The notes: a model not told the origin generated them from the letters alone. A stretch of 64,000 nt of DNA from an uncultured Sphingomonadaceae bacterium (GCA_947496865.1 CANMEE010000001.1:921501-985500), one strand, 5' to 3'. Shown: positions 53,590 through 63,121, counted from the first letter of the stretch. Numbers and translations are program-made.

Positions 53590-54215
53590 TGACCGAAGTC
53601 CGATAGACTAAAATGCGCGCGAAAAGCAGCTTGCAATGAATTGGCAGACAAATTCTCAATCATTGGCAGTCGCCCCAGTTGTTTCACACGCCCGACCTGA
53701 CAGATGGTGTCTTGGCTATCGGCTATTTCTTCGCCGATGAAGGCAATGCCGTGTATCGGCACGTCCCTGCTGCGCAGCGCTTCGATGGTCAAAAGGCTGT
53801 GATTGATTGTGCCCAATTTGGTCGATGCGACGATGATGACGGGCAATCCCCATGACGCAAACAGATCGGCAAATAGCAAGGTCTTGTTGATCGGAACGAG
53901 CGCCCCGCCGGCGCCCTCGATTATCAAAGCCCTATCCACTGTTGGGACGACCAAATCATGCATGGCTATCATGACACCATCTTCGGCCGCCGCAAAATGC
54001 GGTGAAGCTGGTATGTTCAACCGAAATATTTCCGGCAGGATTTTATCCGAGCCAAGGCCGCTGAGTCTGGCGACCGCCTGACTATCGGTTTCGTCATCAA
54101 GCCCTGCCTGTACCGGTTTCCAATAATGGCCCTCCAGCGCTCCTGTCAGCGCCGCGGCAAAGACCGTTTTTCCAATATCTGTGTCGGTTCCGGTGATTAC
54201 AAACTTCTGGCTCAT
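53586..54215 (-). CDS. bioD: Dethiobiotin synthetase BioD
   Basis: 209 residues with the P-loop GTDTDIGKTVFAAALT and the substrate-contact segments KPVQAGLDDETDSQAVA and IIEGAGGALVPIN. It makes dethiobiotin from DAPA, CO2 and ATP. Overlaps bioF and bioA by four bases each. No bioB is visible in the window. Confidence 0.95.
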   Translation of the reverse strand: MSQKFVITGTDTDIGKTVFAAALTGALEGHYWKPVQAGLDDETDSQAVARLSGLGSDKILPEIFRLNIPASPHFAAAEDGVMIAMHDLVVPTVDRALIIEGAGGALVPINKTLLFADLFASWGLPVIIVASTKLGTINHSLLTIEALRSRDVPIHGIAFIGEEIADSQDTICQVGRVKQLGRLPMIENLSANSLQAAFRAHFSLSDFGQ

Positions 54216-55354
54216 GCTCTATGCTCCATTTTCTGCGCGTCGGTTAACGCATCTGCTAGCGCCGCGATATCGTCTTGGGAGACGTTTAGGCTGAGAGACA
54301 GGCGCAGCCGTGCGGTTCCGGCCGGCACGGTCGGTGGCCGGATTGCACGAACGTCAAAACCTGCTTGCTGTAGATCGGCCGCTATTTGGACAGCGGTTTT
54401 GTCTTCCCCAATTATGACCGGGAAAATCTGGCTACCGGATCGGGATGCGGGGCAGAGAGAGCCCAATAGCTGTTCGGCCACTTCGATATGATCATGCAAC
54501 CGGGTCTGCAGTTCAGGATATTGGGCGATATATTCTATTGCTTTATGCACCAGATGCGCTGTTAGCGGGCTAGGCGCGGTGGAGAATATAAACGTCCGGG
54601 CGCGGTTGATGAAAAAGTCGCGCAGGACCATCGGCATGGTGATCAACCCGCCTTCCACTCCCAAAGCTTTGCCGCAGGTGCGCAGAACGATGATATTATC
54701 CTGCTGTCCAAGCGCGCCAGACAGGCCGACGCCGCCTTCACCAAAAACACCGACGGCATGGGCTTCATCTATGATGAGCATCGCATCATGAGCATCAGCA
54801 ATGTCGACAAGAGCCGCGAGTGGCGCCTGATCACCATCCATACTGTAGAGGCTTTCCACTGCAATCCAGACCGTTCCGGTGCCCCCTGCGCGGCGATAGG
54901 CGGCCAAGCGGTCTGTCAGATCGTTTAGATCATTATGCCGGAAGCATTGTGATTCGGCGCGGCCCAGTTTCATGCCGTCATGGCTGCTCGCATGGATAAG
55001 TGCATCATATAAAACCAGATCATCCATCTGAGGCAAGGTAGAGAATAGAGCGAGATTGGCAGCATAGCCGGTGCTGAAAAATAAGCCGGCTTCGGCATCA
55101 AAATGGACGGCGGCATAAGCCTCTAGTGCCTCATGTTCGGGATGATTGCCGCCTAATAAACGCGATCCGCCAGCGCCATGTGCGATACCATTGTCGAGGG
55201 CAGCATGCGCGATTTTCTGCAGGTAGGGACTGCGCGCTAGTCCCAGATAATCATTGGACGAAAAATCCTTGCCCGGAGGCAGGACCAGCGCGCGCTTACG
55301 GCCCGCTCGATCAAGAGCTTTCAGTTGCTGGTGAAACGGTTCGAATCGCGACAT
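54212..55354 (-). CDS. bioF: 8-amino-7-oxononanoate synthase BioF
   Basis: 380 residues. SSNDYLGLARSPYL near the N-terminus, the substrate/PLP segments IIDEAHAVGVFGEGGVGLSG, and the PLP lysine in RTCGKALGVEGG (about residue 235). It condenses pimeloyl-ACP (or CoA) with alanine. It follows pdeM by 17 bases on the same strand and leads the bioFDA group. Confidence 0.95.
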   Translation of the reverse strand: MSRFEPFHQQLKALDRAGRKRALVLPPGKDFSSNDYLGLARSPYLQKIAHAALDNGIAHGAGGSRLLGGNHPEHEALEAYAAVHFDAEAGLFFSTGYAANLALFSTLPQMDDLVLYDALIHASSHDGMKLGRAESQCFRHNDLNDLTDRLAAYRRAGGTGTVWIAVESLYSMDGDQAPLAALVDIADAHDAMLIIDEAHAVGVFGEGGVGLSGALGQQDNIIVLRTCGKALGVEGGLITMPMVLRDFFINRARTFIFSTAPSPLTAHLVHKAIEYIAQYPELQTRLHDHIEVAEQLLGSLCPASRSGSQIFPVIIGEDKTAVQIAADLQQAGFDVRAIRPPTVPAGTARLRLSLSLNVSQDDIAALADALTDAQKMEHRA

Positions 55355-55371
55355 TGTCGCGCTGTTAGCAG

Positions 55372-56112
55372 TCAGTTATTGGCTCTGGCCAGCGGTAATG
55401 TGAGTTGCACTTTTTGCACGGATTCGCTTGGTGATTGGCGCGCAAGAGGCGCAAAGCCGAGATTAAATCGCACCAGCTTTTCTTTAAGCGCAATGATGGC
55501 TTCAGCTGGTCCCAGAACCGCTTGTTCAATCGCCGGATGATTGGCGGTCAATCCGCCTGTCAGCGCCCCAAAAGCCGGCATGATCAAATGCTTCTCCCCT
55601 TTGACGAAACAGCGCCGCGATACATGCCGTCCCCGCACAGGAACGCGCAATTTGGGATGAAAATGGCCGGATATTTCGGGCAACTTGGTATCTGCGGTTG
55701 CTTCATGCCGCAGTGCGAGGCCATCGCCGATCCATTCGGTCCTTACCTCTCCGCCCCACAGACCGCTGACAGCGCGGTCATGATTACCGCTAATCCAAAT
55801 CCACCGGGTGCTTTGCGTCAGCTTTTTCAGCAGATCGGCCGCTTCCCCCTCTAACCGCGCTTCGCCCTCATCATCATGATAATTATCGCCAAGGCAGAAT
55901 ATCTTCTGCGCCTCTGTATCGGCTATCAGAGCAGCCAGCTCATCAAGCGTTGCACGGCTATCATAGGGTGGCAGCATTTGCCCTTGCCGGGCATAAAAGC
56001 TGGCCTTTTCCAGATGTAGATCGGCCACCAGCAATGCCTTTTGGGCTGGCCAATATAGGGCCGCGGGGGCGACCGCGTGAAATAGATGATTGGCGAACGA
56101 AAGGGGAACCAT
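55372..56112 (-). CDS. pdeM: Ligase-associated DNA damage response endonuclease PdeM
   Basis: 246 residues from MVPLSFANHLFHAV (an in-frame ATG 19 codons earlier is possible). Metallophosphoesterase motifs: LLVADLHLEKA, FCLGDNYHDDEG, WISGNHDRAVSG and EISGHFHPKLRV. In the ligase-associated system, it works with an ATP-dependent ligase, an exonuclease and a DEXH helicase. The matching helicase is at 59858-62293, but four genes lie between; neither ligase nor exonuclease is in the window. The start codon is overlapped by a GTTC-N7-GTTC motif. Confidence 0.88.
   Translation of the reverse strand: MVPLSFANHLFHAVAPAALYWPAQKALLVADLHLEKASFYARQGQMLPPYDSRATLDELAALIADTEAQKIFCLGDNYHDDEGEARLEGEAADLLKKLTQSTRWIWISGNHDRAVSGLWGGEVRTEWIGDGLALRHEATADTKLPEISGHFHPKLRVPVRGRHVSRRCFVKGEKHLIMPAFGALTGGLTANHPAIEQAVLGPAEAIIALKEKLVRFNLGFAPLARQSPSESVQKVQLTLPLARANN
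56095..56109. promoter_or_regulatory. LexA-like motif overlapping the pdeM start
   Basis: GTTCCCCTTTCGTTC on the minus strand exactly fits GTTC-N7-GTTC, but it forms codons 2-6 of pdeM (VPLSF). A motif of this size could occur about twice by chance in 64 kb, and it may simply be coding sequence. A damage-repair gene is a plausible target, hence the entry. Confidence 0.3.
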
Positions 56113-56193
56113 GGCTTCGCTATGCGACGATCTTGTGGCCCTTGCAAGCGGGAAGGGTTGGAATTTCATGCAGCGGGCGACTATATGCGCGGG

Positions 56194-57132
56194 ATGACGA
56201 AATCAAATATCTCTTACAAAGTGGCCGCACTCTATCATTTTGCGGTGGTGGATGATCCTGCGGCGTTGAAACCGGAAATTCTGGCGGCCTGTGAAGCCAA
56301 TGGTCTGAAAGGTACGATCCTGCTCGCACCCGAGGGGATTAACGGCACGATTGCCGGGGAAGCGGCCGGTATCGATGCTGCGATTATATTCTTGAGAAAC
56401 CTACCGCAATTTGCCGGGTTGGAGGCTAAATATTCGACCGCCGCTGACATGCCGTTTCTGCGTATGAAGGTGCGGCTGAAGAAAGAAATCGTGACCATGG
56501 GCGTCGAGGGCATCGATGCGGCTCGAGCCAAGGGCGATTATGTCGATCCGCTGGACTGGAATGATATGGTCGCCGACCCTGACACAATTGTGATCGACAC
56601 GCGTAACGCCTATGAAGTGGCGATCGGCAGTTTTGAAGGCGCGATCAACCCTGACACCGAGACGTTCCGGGATTTTCCAACCTGGTTTGATGATTTTTCC
56701 AAGCAGTTGCGGGAAACGTCCGACAAGCAGCCCAAAATTGCGATGTTTTGCACCGGCGGCATAAGGTGCGAAAAGGCCACCGCTTATGTGAAGGCGCAAG
56801 GCTTTGACGATGTCCATCATTTGAAAGGTGGTATCCTTAAATATCTGGAAAATGTGCCGGAAGAAAACAGCCATTGGAATGGTGATTGTTTCCTTTTTGA
56901 CCAACGCGTTGCGGTTGGCCACGGATTGAAACAAAGCGATTATGACCAATGCCATGCTTGCCGTATGCCACTAAACGCGGCGGAACGGGCGTCGGAAAAA
57001 TATGTTCCGGGCGAAGCGTGCCCGCATTGTTATGACAGCCGCACGGATGAACAGCGCGAACGCTATCGTGAACGCCAGCGGCAGGTGGAAAAGGCGGCAG
57101 AAGAAGGCCGCCAGCATTTGGGATCGGCATGA
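56194..57132 (+). CDS. trhO: tRNA uridine 5-oxyacetic-type hydroxylase TrhO (rhodanese-like, YceA)
   Basis: 312 residues from MTKSNISYKVAALYHF. N-terminal ferredoxin-like domain (DIDAAIIF region GTILLAPEGINGTIAGEA), a rhodanese domain (about 140-230) with catalytic Cys in CTGGIRCEKA, and a C-terminal cysteine cluster (CHACRMPLNAAE...CPHCYD). TrhO hydroxylates U34 of certain tRNAs with oxygen. Four-base overlap with the GST gene. Confidence 0.92.
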   Translation: MTKSNISYKVAALYHFAVVDDPAALKPEILAACEANGLKGTILLAPEGINGTIAGEAAGIDAAIIFLRNLPQFAGLEAKYSTAADMPFLRMKVRLKKEIVTMGVEGIDAARAKGDYVDPLDWNDMVADPDTIVIDTRNAYEVAIGSFEGAINPDTETFRDFPTWFDDFSKQLRETSDKQPKIAMFCTGGIRCEKATAYVKAQGFDDVHHLKGGILKYLENVPEENSHWNGDCFLFDQRVAVGHGLKQSDYDQCHACRMPLNAAERASEKYVPGEACPHCYDSRTDEQRERYRERQRQVEKAAEEGRQHLGSA

Positions 57133-57767
57133 GCGACACGCCGATCCTCTATAGTTTTCGGCGCTGTCCCTATGCGATGCGCGCGCGGATGGCGCTGCTG
57201 ATCAGTGAAACGCCAGTACGTTTGCGGGAAGTGGTGCTGCGCGATAAGCCAGAGGAAATGATTGCTGCATCGCCCAAGGCCACTGTGCCGGTTCTGGTCC
57301 AGAATGATGCTATGGTGATCGATGAAAGCCTGGCCATCATGCATTGGGCATTGAACCGCAATGACCCCCATGATTGGGGCGCGAACGCAGAAGCGAGCCA
57401 TGATCTGATTGCCGAAGCCGACAGTGATTTTAAAGATAATCTCGACCGCTATAAATATCCGACACGTTATGATGATGTCGATCCGATTGTACATCGCAGT
57501 GCCGGTTTAGAATTTCTCGAGAAGTTGGAAAAGCATATTGCCGCCAATGGGCAATTGCTGGGAAAACAACCCTGTTTGGCGGATTATGCGATTTTCCCGT
57601 TTGTCCGCCAATTTGCCAATAATGACCGGCACTGGTTTGATACGCAATCATTGCCAGCGCTACAAAAGTGGCTTGCCGACCATTTGGGTTCGGACCTGTT
57701 CACCACCGCGATGACAAAATATTCCCAGTGGCAATCGGGAGACGCCGAACCTCTATTTGCTGCTTAA
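57129..57767 (+). CDS. Glutathione S-transferase family protein
   Basis: 212 residues. The N-terminal thioredoxin-like domain has SFRRCPYAMRARMAL, with a Cys in the active position, and the glutathione-binding cis-proline in TVPVLVQND and DESLAIMHW. The C-terminal helical domain follows. The CPYA motif suggests a cysteine-type (Omega/thiol-transfer-like) GST rather than a Tyr/Ser one. Substrate unknown. It overlaps trhO by four bases. The gap to the convergent protease gene is only 5 bases. Confidence 0.85.
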   Translation: MSDTPILYSFRRCPYAMRARMALLISETPVRLREVVLRDKPEEMIAASPKATVPVLVQNDAMVIDESLAIMHWALNRNDPHDWGANAEASHDLIAEADSDFKDNLDRYKYPTRYDDVDPIVHRSAGLEFLEKLEKHIAANGQLLGKQPCLADYAIFPFVRQFANNDRHWFDTQSLPALQKWLADHLGSDLFTTAMTKYSQWQSGDAEPLFAA

Positions 57768-57772
57768 AAACC

Positions 57773-58747
57773 CTATGATTTGATGCGGGTATTTTTCGGT
57801 TGCTCAAAATGATGCTTTGCATTTTTAGGCAAGAGAAAATGGATTTTCCGTTTCTTGAAGTCGATTGCGACTTGGTCAAATTTGCGCAGCACGTCCATCC
57901 CCAATAGCAACGCTGGCTTTTTGGCCATGCCTAGTCGTTCAAAGGGCGGGGCATCGGCAAAGGCCAAGGGTAAGCTCGCAAATTGCGCGCGGCCAATCCG
58001 AAAATTTTTGGCCCGACCAAATTGGATGCCCAATCTTTCCCCCGTTACCGCGATAAGGCTGTTTTCTTCACCCAGTTCTTTCGCCCGTTGTAACAATCGC
58101 TTTTGCAGGACCAGATTCGCAATGGAAATCTGCGCGCCGGTGTCGACAATCACATTGACTTTCATTCCCGAAATGGTCGCTTCAGTAAAAATGAGTTGCC
58201 CGGAGCGGCGTTTGGCAGTGACGACAATTTCGCGGCGTGACGCCATTGGTTGCGGCGCGGCAGTATCTTCGATCGCGATTTGATTGGCGAGAAAATCGAA
58301 CAGGATGCGCTGATCCTGCAAGCCATCGAGACCCAATATACCATCGGCACCAATATGGCGGGCGAGCAAGACCGGAGCAATCAGACTGTCATAGCTTTTT
58401 GTGCCTAAGGTGAGTTCGGGCACGTAGACCATATCCACAATGCTACTGCCGGCGATGCTCATCAACTGAGCCGGCTCTTCGGCATCCAAAGCTAGCCGGT
58501 TAGCAATTTTCCGCGATAGGACGGTTCGTTCTGCGCCGGTATCAATCACAAATGAAAACGGTCCCCTGCCCTCGATGCTGACCGGTACCGTCATTCGCTG
58601 TGCGCGGTCTTCGTCTATCGCAATAATTTCATTATCCGGTTTGGTCAGACTGCCCGGCTCAACCGATTGGCCCATCGGAACGGGATAAGCCAGCGCCAGC
58701 GCAGACGCGGCAATTGCGGGGATCACGTTCATGGAAAAGATTGGCAT
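57773..58747 (-). CDS. Secreted retropepsin-like aspartic protease (copy A)
   Basis: 324 residues with a signal peptide (to about 26, ending ALAYPVPMG region). Two DTG-type lobes: FSFVIDTGAERTVLS (about 84-98) and VNVIVDTGAQISIANL (about 195-210), each followed by a hydrophobic Gly (ADGILGLDG, ALLLGMDVL). Both catalytic-type aspartates are intact, so it may be active. The gene pair with copy B is a tandem duplication. Ribosome-binding GGAGAG upstream. Basic C-terminal end. Confidence 0.85.
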   Translation of the reverse strand: MPIFSMNVIPAIAASALALAYPVPMGQSVEPGSLTKPDNEIIAIDEDRAQRMTVPVSIEGRGPFSFVIDTGAERTVLSRKIANRLALDAEEPAQLMSIAGSSIVDMVYVPELTLGTKSYDSLIAPVLLARHIGADGILGLDGLQDQRILFDFLANQIAIEDTAAPQPMASRREIVVTAKRRSGQLIFTEATISGMKVNVIVDTGAQISIANLVLQKRLLQRAKELGEENSLIAVTGERLGIQFGRAKNFRIGRAQFASLPLAFADAPPFERLGMAKKPALLLGMDVLRKFDQVAIDFKKRKIHFLLPKNAKHHFEQPKNTRIKS

Positions 58748-58812
58748 CTTACTCTCCGAATATATTTACATCGTTCCTTGGTGCCACCAATGGGTCTGTA
58801 ACCAATATCACT

Positions 58813-59796
58813 TTATGACGCGCCTTTGGGAAGCAGGAAATAGATTTTGCGGTTGGCGAAATCGATCGCCATCCGATCAAATTTTCGCAGCGCATCCATG
58901 CCAAGGAAAAGGGCAGGTTTTTTCTCCAGATTCAGTGCGGCAAAAGGAGCGATATCGGCAAAGGCGATAGGAATGACCCCGAAGCGGGCGCGGCCGATAT
59001 GGAGTTCGCTGGCAACGCCATAGTCTGCAGCCACCGAGCGGCCGGTTACGTCGACAAGATTAATCTGCTGCAGTGCCGAGCGCTTCATCCGCAAGCGGCG
59101 CTGCAAGGCCTTGTTTCCAATCGATAGTTCTCCGCCAGTATCGATGATCACGCTGACCTTGATGCCCGAAATTTCGGCATTGGTAAAAATCAGCTGGCCG
59201 GAACGCCGCCGGGCAGTGACGACAATTTCACGGCGCGACCGGGCTTTTCGCTTTGTTGATGTGTCTTCGACAGAGATGCTGCTGTCGAGAAAATCAAACA
59301 GGATGCGTTGCCCTTGCAGGCTATCGAGACCCAATACGCCATCCGCGCCGATATTGGTCGACCGGAAGGTTGGCGCGACGATACCGCCATAGCTGCGGCT
59401 GCCCAATGTGAGTTCCGGCACGTAGACGGTTTGCACCACCGTGTTTCCGGCCAAGGCTATGATATTGACTTCGTCTTCCAGTTCCAATGTCAGGCTACCG
59501 GCGACTTCTTTGGACAATATGGTGCGTTGGGCCGCCGTATCGATAATGAAATCAAAAGGTCCGCTGCCTTCGATGCTGATAGGCACGGTCATGCGCGCTT
59601 TTTGGTCTTCGGCAATGGCAATTTGTTCGGCATCCGGCTGGATAAATTGATCAGGCAGCCGGTCGGCCAATATGGCTTCAGGTTCGACAATTTCCGGAAT
59701 AGCTGCCGCGGCTTCTGGCAGAACGGCGCCAGGTTCGGCAATTTGCAGCGAAAATAGCAGCGGTAAGGCCGCACTTATGGGGAAAAGCATACTCAT
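58813..59796 (-). CDS. Secreted retropepsin-like aspartic protease (copy B), first motif DTA
   Basis: 327 residues, similar along its whole length to copy A. The first-lobe motif reads FDFIIDTAAQRTILS, so the Gly of D-T-G is replaced by Ala; the second lobe keeps VSVIIDTGGELSIGNK. The flanking ADGVLGLDS and ALFLGMDALRKFD are conserved. A signal peptide precedes an acidic leader. DTA in lobe 1 may reduce or change activity, since DTG/DSG is usual. 65 bases upstream of copy A's start on the same strand, so the two are probably co-transcribed. Confidence 0.85.
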   Translation of the reverse strand: MSMLFPISAALPLLFSLQIAEPGAVLPEAAAAIPEIVEPEAILADRLPDQFIQPDAEQIAIAEDQKARMTVPISIEGSGPFDFIIDTAAQRTILSKEVAGSLTLELEDEVNIIALAGNTVVQTVYVPELTLGSRSYGGIVAPTFRSTNIGADGVLGLDSLQGQRILFDFLDSSISVEDTSTKRKARSRREIVVTARRRSGQLIFTNAEISGIKVSVIIDTGGELSIGNKALQRRLRMKRSALQQINLVDVTGRSVAADYGVASELHIGRARFGVIPIAFADIAPFAALNLEKKPALFLGMDALRKFDRMAIDFANRKIYFLLPKGAS

Positions 59797-59857
59797 AGAT
59801 ACATGGTTACTCTAATTTTCGACCGGCGACAAATGGCTTGAAGGGCAATGGGTGCTG

Positions 59858-62293
59858 CTAGTCGCCGCGCATGGCTTCCTCGATCAGGCTTTCCGCTTCG
59901 ATCAGCAACGCATCGTCCGTCGCGCCTTGCGCGACATGTTCCCGGCCAATCATAACCAGCACGGGAACCGCCAACGGGCTCACCCGATCGAGATCGACAT
60001 GCACCATGGAGCCAGCGGCGCGGTCGAGCAGATCGCCGAGCCGTGCGACATCGGTCATCCGCGCACGGGCATCGGCCCAGGCCGCCTGCATCAACAGGTG
60101 ATCGGGTTCATATTTGCGCAACACGTCGAAAATTAAATCGGTCGAGAATGTCACTTGCTTGCCGGTTTTGCGCTTGCCCGGATGTTGTCGATCGACGAGG
60201 CCGCTGATTACGGCGACTTCACGGAATGCGCGTTTGAGCAGGTAGGAGCCTTCGATCCAGTCGAAAAACTCGTCTTCCAATATGTCAGCGCTGAACAGCG
60301 GGGCGGGATCGGTGATTGGCTCAACGCTCCAGCAGGCCAGCGCATAATCATTGGCGACAAAGCCAATGGGCTTCAGCCCGCGCGTCTCCATCCGCCGGGT
60401 CAGCAGCATGCCGAGGGACTGATGCGCGTTCCAGCCTTCAAAGCTGTAGACGGTCATATAGTGCAGACCCTTGTGCGGGAATGTCTCGACCAGCAATTCG
60501 CCCGGTTCCGGCAAGCGCGAGCGATGGTCCTGCATCTCCAGCCATTCGCGCACATCATCGGGGAAACGCGCCCACCCTGCCCGATCGGTCAAAAACCCGC
60601 GTACCCGGTCCGACAAATGGGTGGTGAGTGGTAAGCGCAGGCCCATATAGCTTGGGATCATCGCGGCTTTTTTGGTTGCGCGGACGACAACATCGGATGT
60701 GTCGAGTTTAACCAGCTCAAGGCTCATACCCGCAAAGAAAAACGTATCGCCGGGGCTCAGCATCGCCGCGAAACTTTCTTCGACTTTGCCGAGGTTGCGG
60801 CCGTTTTTGAAGCGTACCGTCATCATCGCCGCATCAACGATTATCCCGGCGTTGAGGCGATGTTGCGTCGCAAAGCGGGGGTGAACCAGATGCCAAACCC
60901 CCTTTGCGTCTCGCCGCAACCGTTTAAACTTGTCATAGGCTTTCAGCGCATAACCGCCATCGCGGGTGAAGCCGAGCACGCGGTCGAACGTTTCTTTGTC
61001 AAGCGCGCTAAAGGGTAATGATGATTGCAACTCATCCAGCAAATCATCCTCCTGAAACGGCGCGGCACACGCGCAGGTCATGACATGTTGCGCGAGCACA
61101 TCGAGCCCGCCGGGTCGAAACGGTTCGCCATCGCGCTTGCCTTCATTAACCGCATCCAGCGCGGCTTGCGCTTCGAGATATTCAAAGCGATTCCCGGGCA
61201 CAAGTAAGGCTTTGGACGAAACATCCAGCCGGTGATTGGCCCGGCCAATGCGCTGCAGCAACCGAGAGCTGCCCTTGGGTGCGCCCATTTGGATCACGCA
61301 ATCAATGTCACCCCAGTCAACCCCCAGATCGAGCGACGCGGTGCAGACCAGAGCCCGCATCTTGCCGGTCGCCATGGCGTTTTCGACCTTGCGTCGCGCC
61401 TCTTTGGACAAGCTGCCGTGATGCACGCCGATGTGCAGGGTATCCTCGTTTATGTCCCATAGTTTCTGGAAGATAAATTCCGCGAGAAAGCGCGTATTGG
61501 TAAAAACCAGCGTCATCCGGTTGGCTTTAATCTGCTCCATGACTTGCGGGATGGCATAGACGCCGGCGTGACCTGCCCAAGGCACGCGGATCTTTTCGCC
61601 TGCCGGTGTTTCGGGGATCATGATGGCGATATCGGCAGGCGCGCCTTCTTCGCCGAGCACATGGGTGACCGTGTCAATATCGCCATAAGGCGCGAGCCAA
61701 GCGCGAAAATCATCCGGGTCCGCGACGGTGGCCGACAGGGCAGAACGCTTCATGTTAGGCGCAATCCGTTGCAGCCGGGCGAGTGACAGCGAGAGCAAAT
61801 CGCCGCGTTTCCCCGAGGCAAAGGCATGAACCTCATCGACAATCACATGCTCCAAATTGGCAAAGAGCCTGAAGCTGTCCGGCTGGCTCAGCAATAAATT
61901 GAGCGATTCAGGCGTGGTGAGTAATATTTGCGGCGGCTTGACACGCTGGCGCGCCTTGCGGTTGGCGGGGGTATCACCGCTGCGGGTTTCGACGGTGATC
62001 GGCAGGTTCATTTCGTCAATCGGTGTCAGCAGGTTGCGCTGCACATCGACGGCCAAGGCTTTGAGTGGAGAGATATAGAGCGTGTGCAGACCGTCAAAAT
62101 CGGGTCGTGCGATCAGGTCCACCAGCGTCGGCAAAAAACCGGCCAGCGTCTTGCCCGCTCCTGTCGGCGCGGTCAGCAACGCATGGCGCCCCGCCCGCGC
62201 AGCTTCCAGCATCTCCAACTGATGCCGTCGCACCGTCCACGCGCGTGTGGCGAACCATTGGGAAAGAGGTTTAGGAAGTGCGTCGCCGCTCAT
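59858..62293 (-). CDS. Ligase-associated DEXH-box helicase (Lhr-type)
   Basis: 811 residues. Helicase motifs: Q region ATRAWTVRRHQLEMLEAARA, Walker A APTGAGKT (about residue 41-48), Walker B DEVHAFASGKRGDLLSL, SATVADPDDFRAWL, and the C-terminal QRIGRANHRLD (motif VI). A long DUF1998-like/Lhr core C-terminal part follows. The family is a DNA helicase in the ligase-associated repair system of which pdeM (55372) is another part. Runs alone; no ligase gene is adjacent. Confidence 0.87.
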   Translation of the reverse strand: MSGDALPKPLSQWFATRAWTVRRHQLEMLEAARAGRHALLTAPTGAGKTLAGFLPTLVDLIARPDFDGLHTLYISPLKALAVDVQRNLLTPIDEMNLPITVETRSGDTPANRKARQRVKPPQILLTTPESLNLLLSQPDSFRLFANLEHVIVDEVHAFASGKRGDLLSLSLARLQRIAPNMKRSALSATVADPDDFRAWLAPYGDIDTVTHVLGEEGAPADIAIMIPETPAGEKIRVPWAGHAGVYAIPQVMEQIKANRMTLVFTNTRFLAEFIFQKLWDINEDTLHIGVHHGSLSKEARRKVENAMATGKMRALVCTASLDLGVDWGDIDCVIQMGAPKGSSRLLQRIGRANHRLDVSSKALLVPGNRFEYLEAQAALDAVNEGKRDGEPFRPGGLDVLAQHVMTCACAAPFQEDDLLDELQSSLPFSALDKETFDRVLGFTRDGGYALKAYDKFKRLRRDAKGVWHLVHPRFATQHRLNAGIIVDAAMMTVRFKNGRNLGKVEESFAAMLSPGDTFFFAGMSLELVKLDTSDVVVRATKKAAMIPSYMGLRLPLTTHLSDRVRGFLTDRAGWARFPDDVREWLEMQDHRSRLPEPGELLVETFPHKGLHYMTVYSFEGWNAHQSLGMLLTRRMETRGLKPIGFVANDYALACWSVEPITDPAPLFSADILEDEFFDWIEGSYLLKRAFREVAVISGLVDRQHPGKRKTGKQVTFSTDLIFDVLRKYEPDHLLMQAAWADARARMTDVARLGDLLDRAAGSMVHVDLDRVSPLAVPVLVMIGREHVAQGATDDALLIEAESLIEEAMRGD

Positions 62294-62351
62294 CGCGCTA
62301 CCATAAGCAGGGTGGCGGGATTATCGAATCATTTTCGGGCGGCTCGAATAT

Positions 62352-63023
62352 CTAATATGTCCCTATCGCCGCCTCAATGAGATCAAGCGTATGTTTGCGC
62401 ACAGCCATTTTGTTGGCCCCATAGGCCCGCCCGGGAAGCTTGCTGAGCAAATCCGCCTGCTCTTTTGCGGTTTTTAAAACCAAGTCGGGATCGACCAGGA
62501 TATCGATATATCCAACATCCAGTGCCCCTGCTGGTTCGTAAAGCTGCGACTGGATGAGCGCTTGCGTCAGTTTGCGACTATCCAGGCGCGCCTTGGGAAG
62601 TTCGATAGCGAAGACAGGCAAATTCATATTGTTAATCGTCTCATTCGCGCCATAGCGAAACGCGCCATTGGCGCCAATGCGGGTATCGCAAGCCAATAGG
62701 AGAAAGGCGCCCATGGCGATGGCATGTCCATTACATGCGGCAATGACAGGAACCCGGCTGCCATAGACTTTGAGCAGCATGTTGCTGGCTTGATCCAGCA
62801 GTTCGCCAGAGCGGGTCGCTCCTTCTGCGGCTAGCCATTTGAGATCAAAGCCGCCGCTAAAAACGCCGTCCCGGCCGGACAGGATAATCGCTTTCGCGCC
62901 GCTTTCCGCTTCTTCGAATTTTGCGATAAAATCAGTCATCCAATCGGGATTAATGGCATTGGCTTTGCCATCATCCATCGTCAGATAGGCGATATCGCCA
63001 TCTATTTTCACCGTAATGCTCAT
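62352..63023 (-). CDS. Crotonase/enoyl-CoA hydratase family protein
   Basis: 223 residues from ATG at 63023, which has GGAGG upstream (a TTG four codons earlier is possible). Core segments: AIILSGRDGVFSGGFDLKWL and IAACNGHAIAMGAFLLLACD, the oxyanion-hole strands. It lacks the usual glutamate pair of enoyl-CoA hydratases as far as I can see, so isomerase or other crotonase activity is possible. Transcribed alone, 58 bases after the helicase gene's start on the far side. Confidence 0.83.
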   Translation of the reverse strand: MSITVKIDGDIAYLTMDDGKANAINPDWMTDFIAKFEEAESGAKAIILSGRDGVFSGGFDLKWLAAEGATRSGELLDQASNMLLKVYGSRVPVIAACNGHAIAMGAFLLLACDTRIGANGAFRYGANETINNMNLPVFAIELPKARLDSRKLTQALIQSQLYEPAGALDVGYIDILVDPDLVLKTAKEQADLLSKLPGRAYGANKMAVRKHTLDLIEAAIGTY

Positions 63024-63121
63024 CCCAGCCTCCAATAATCCAAGTTCGACAATGCAATTTAATCAATCGATTAAACGCGCTTGAAAAGCAATTGCTATTT
63101 GTGGCAGTGATGAAATGATTT

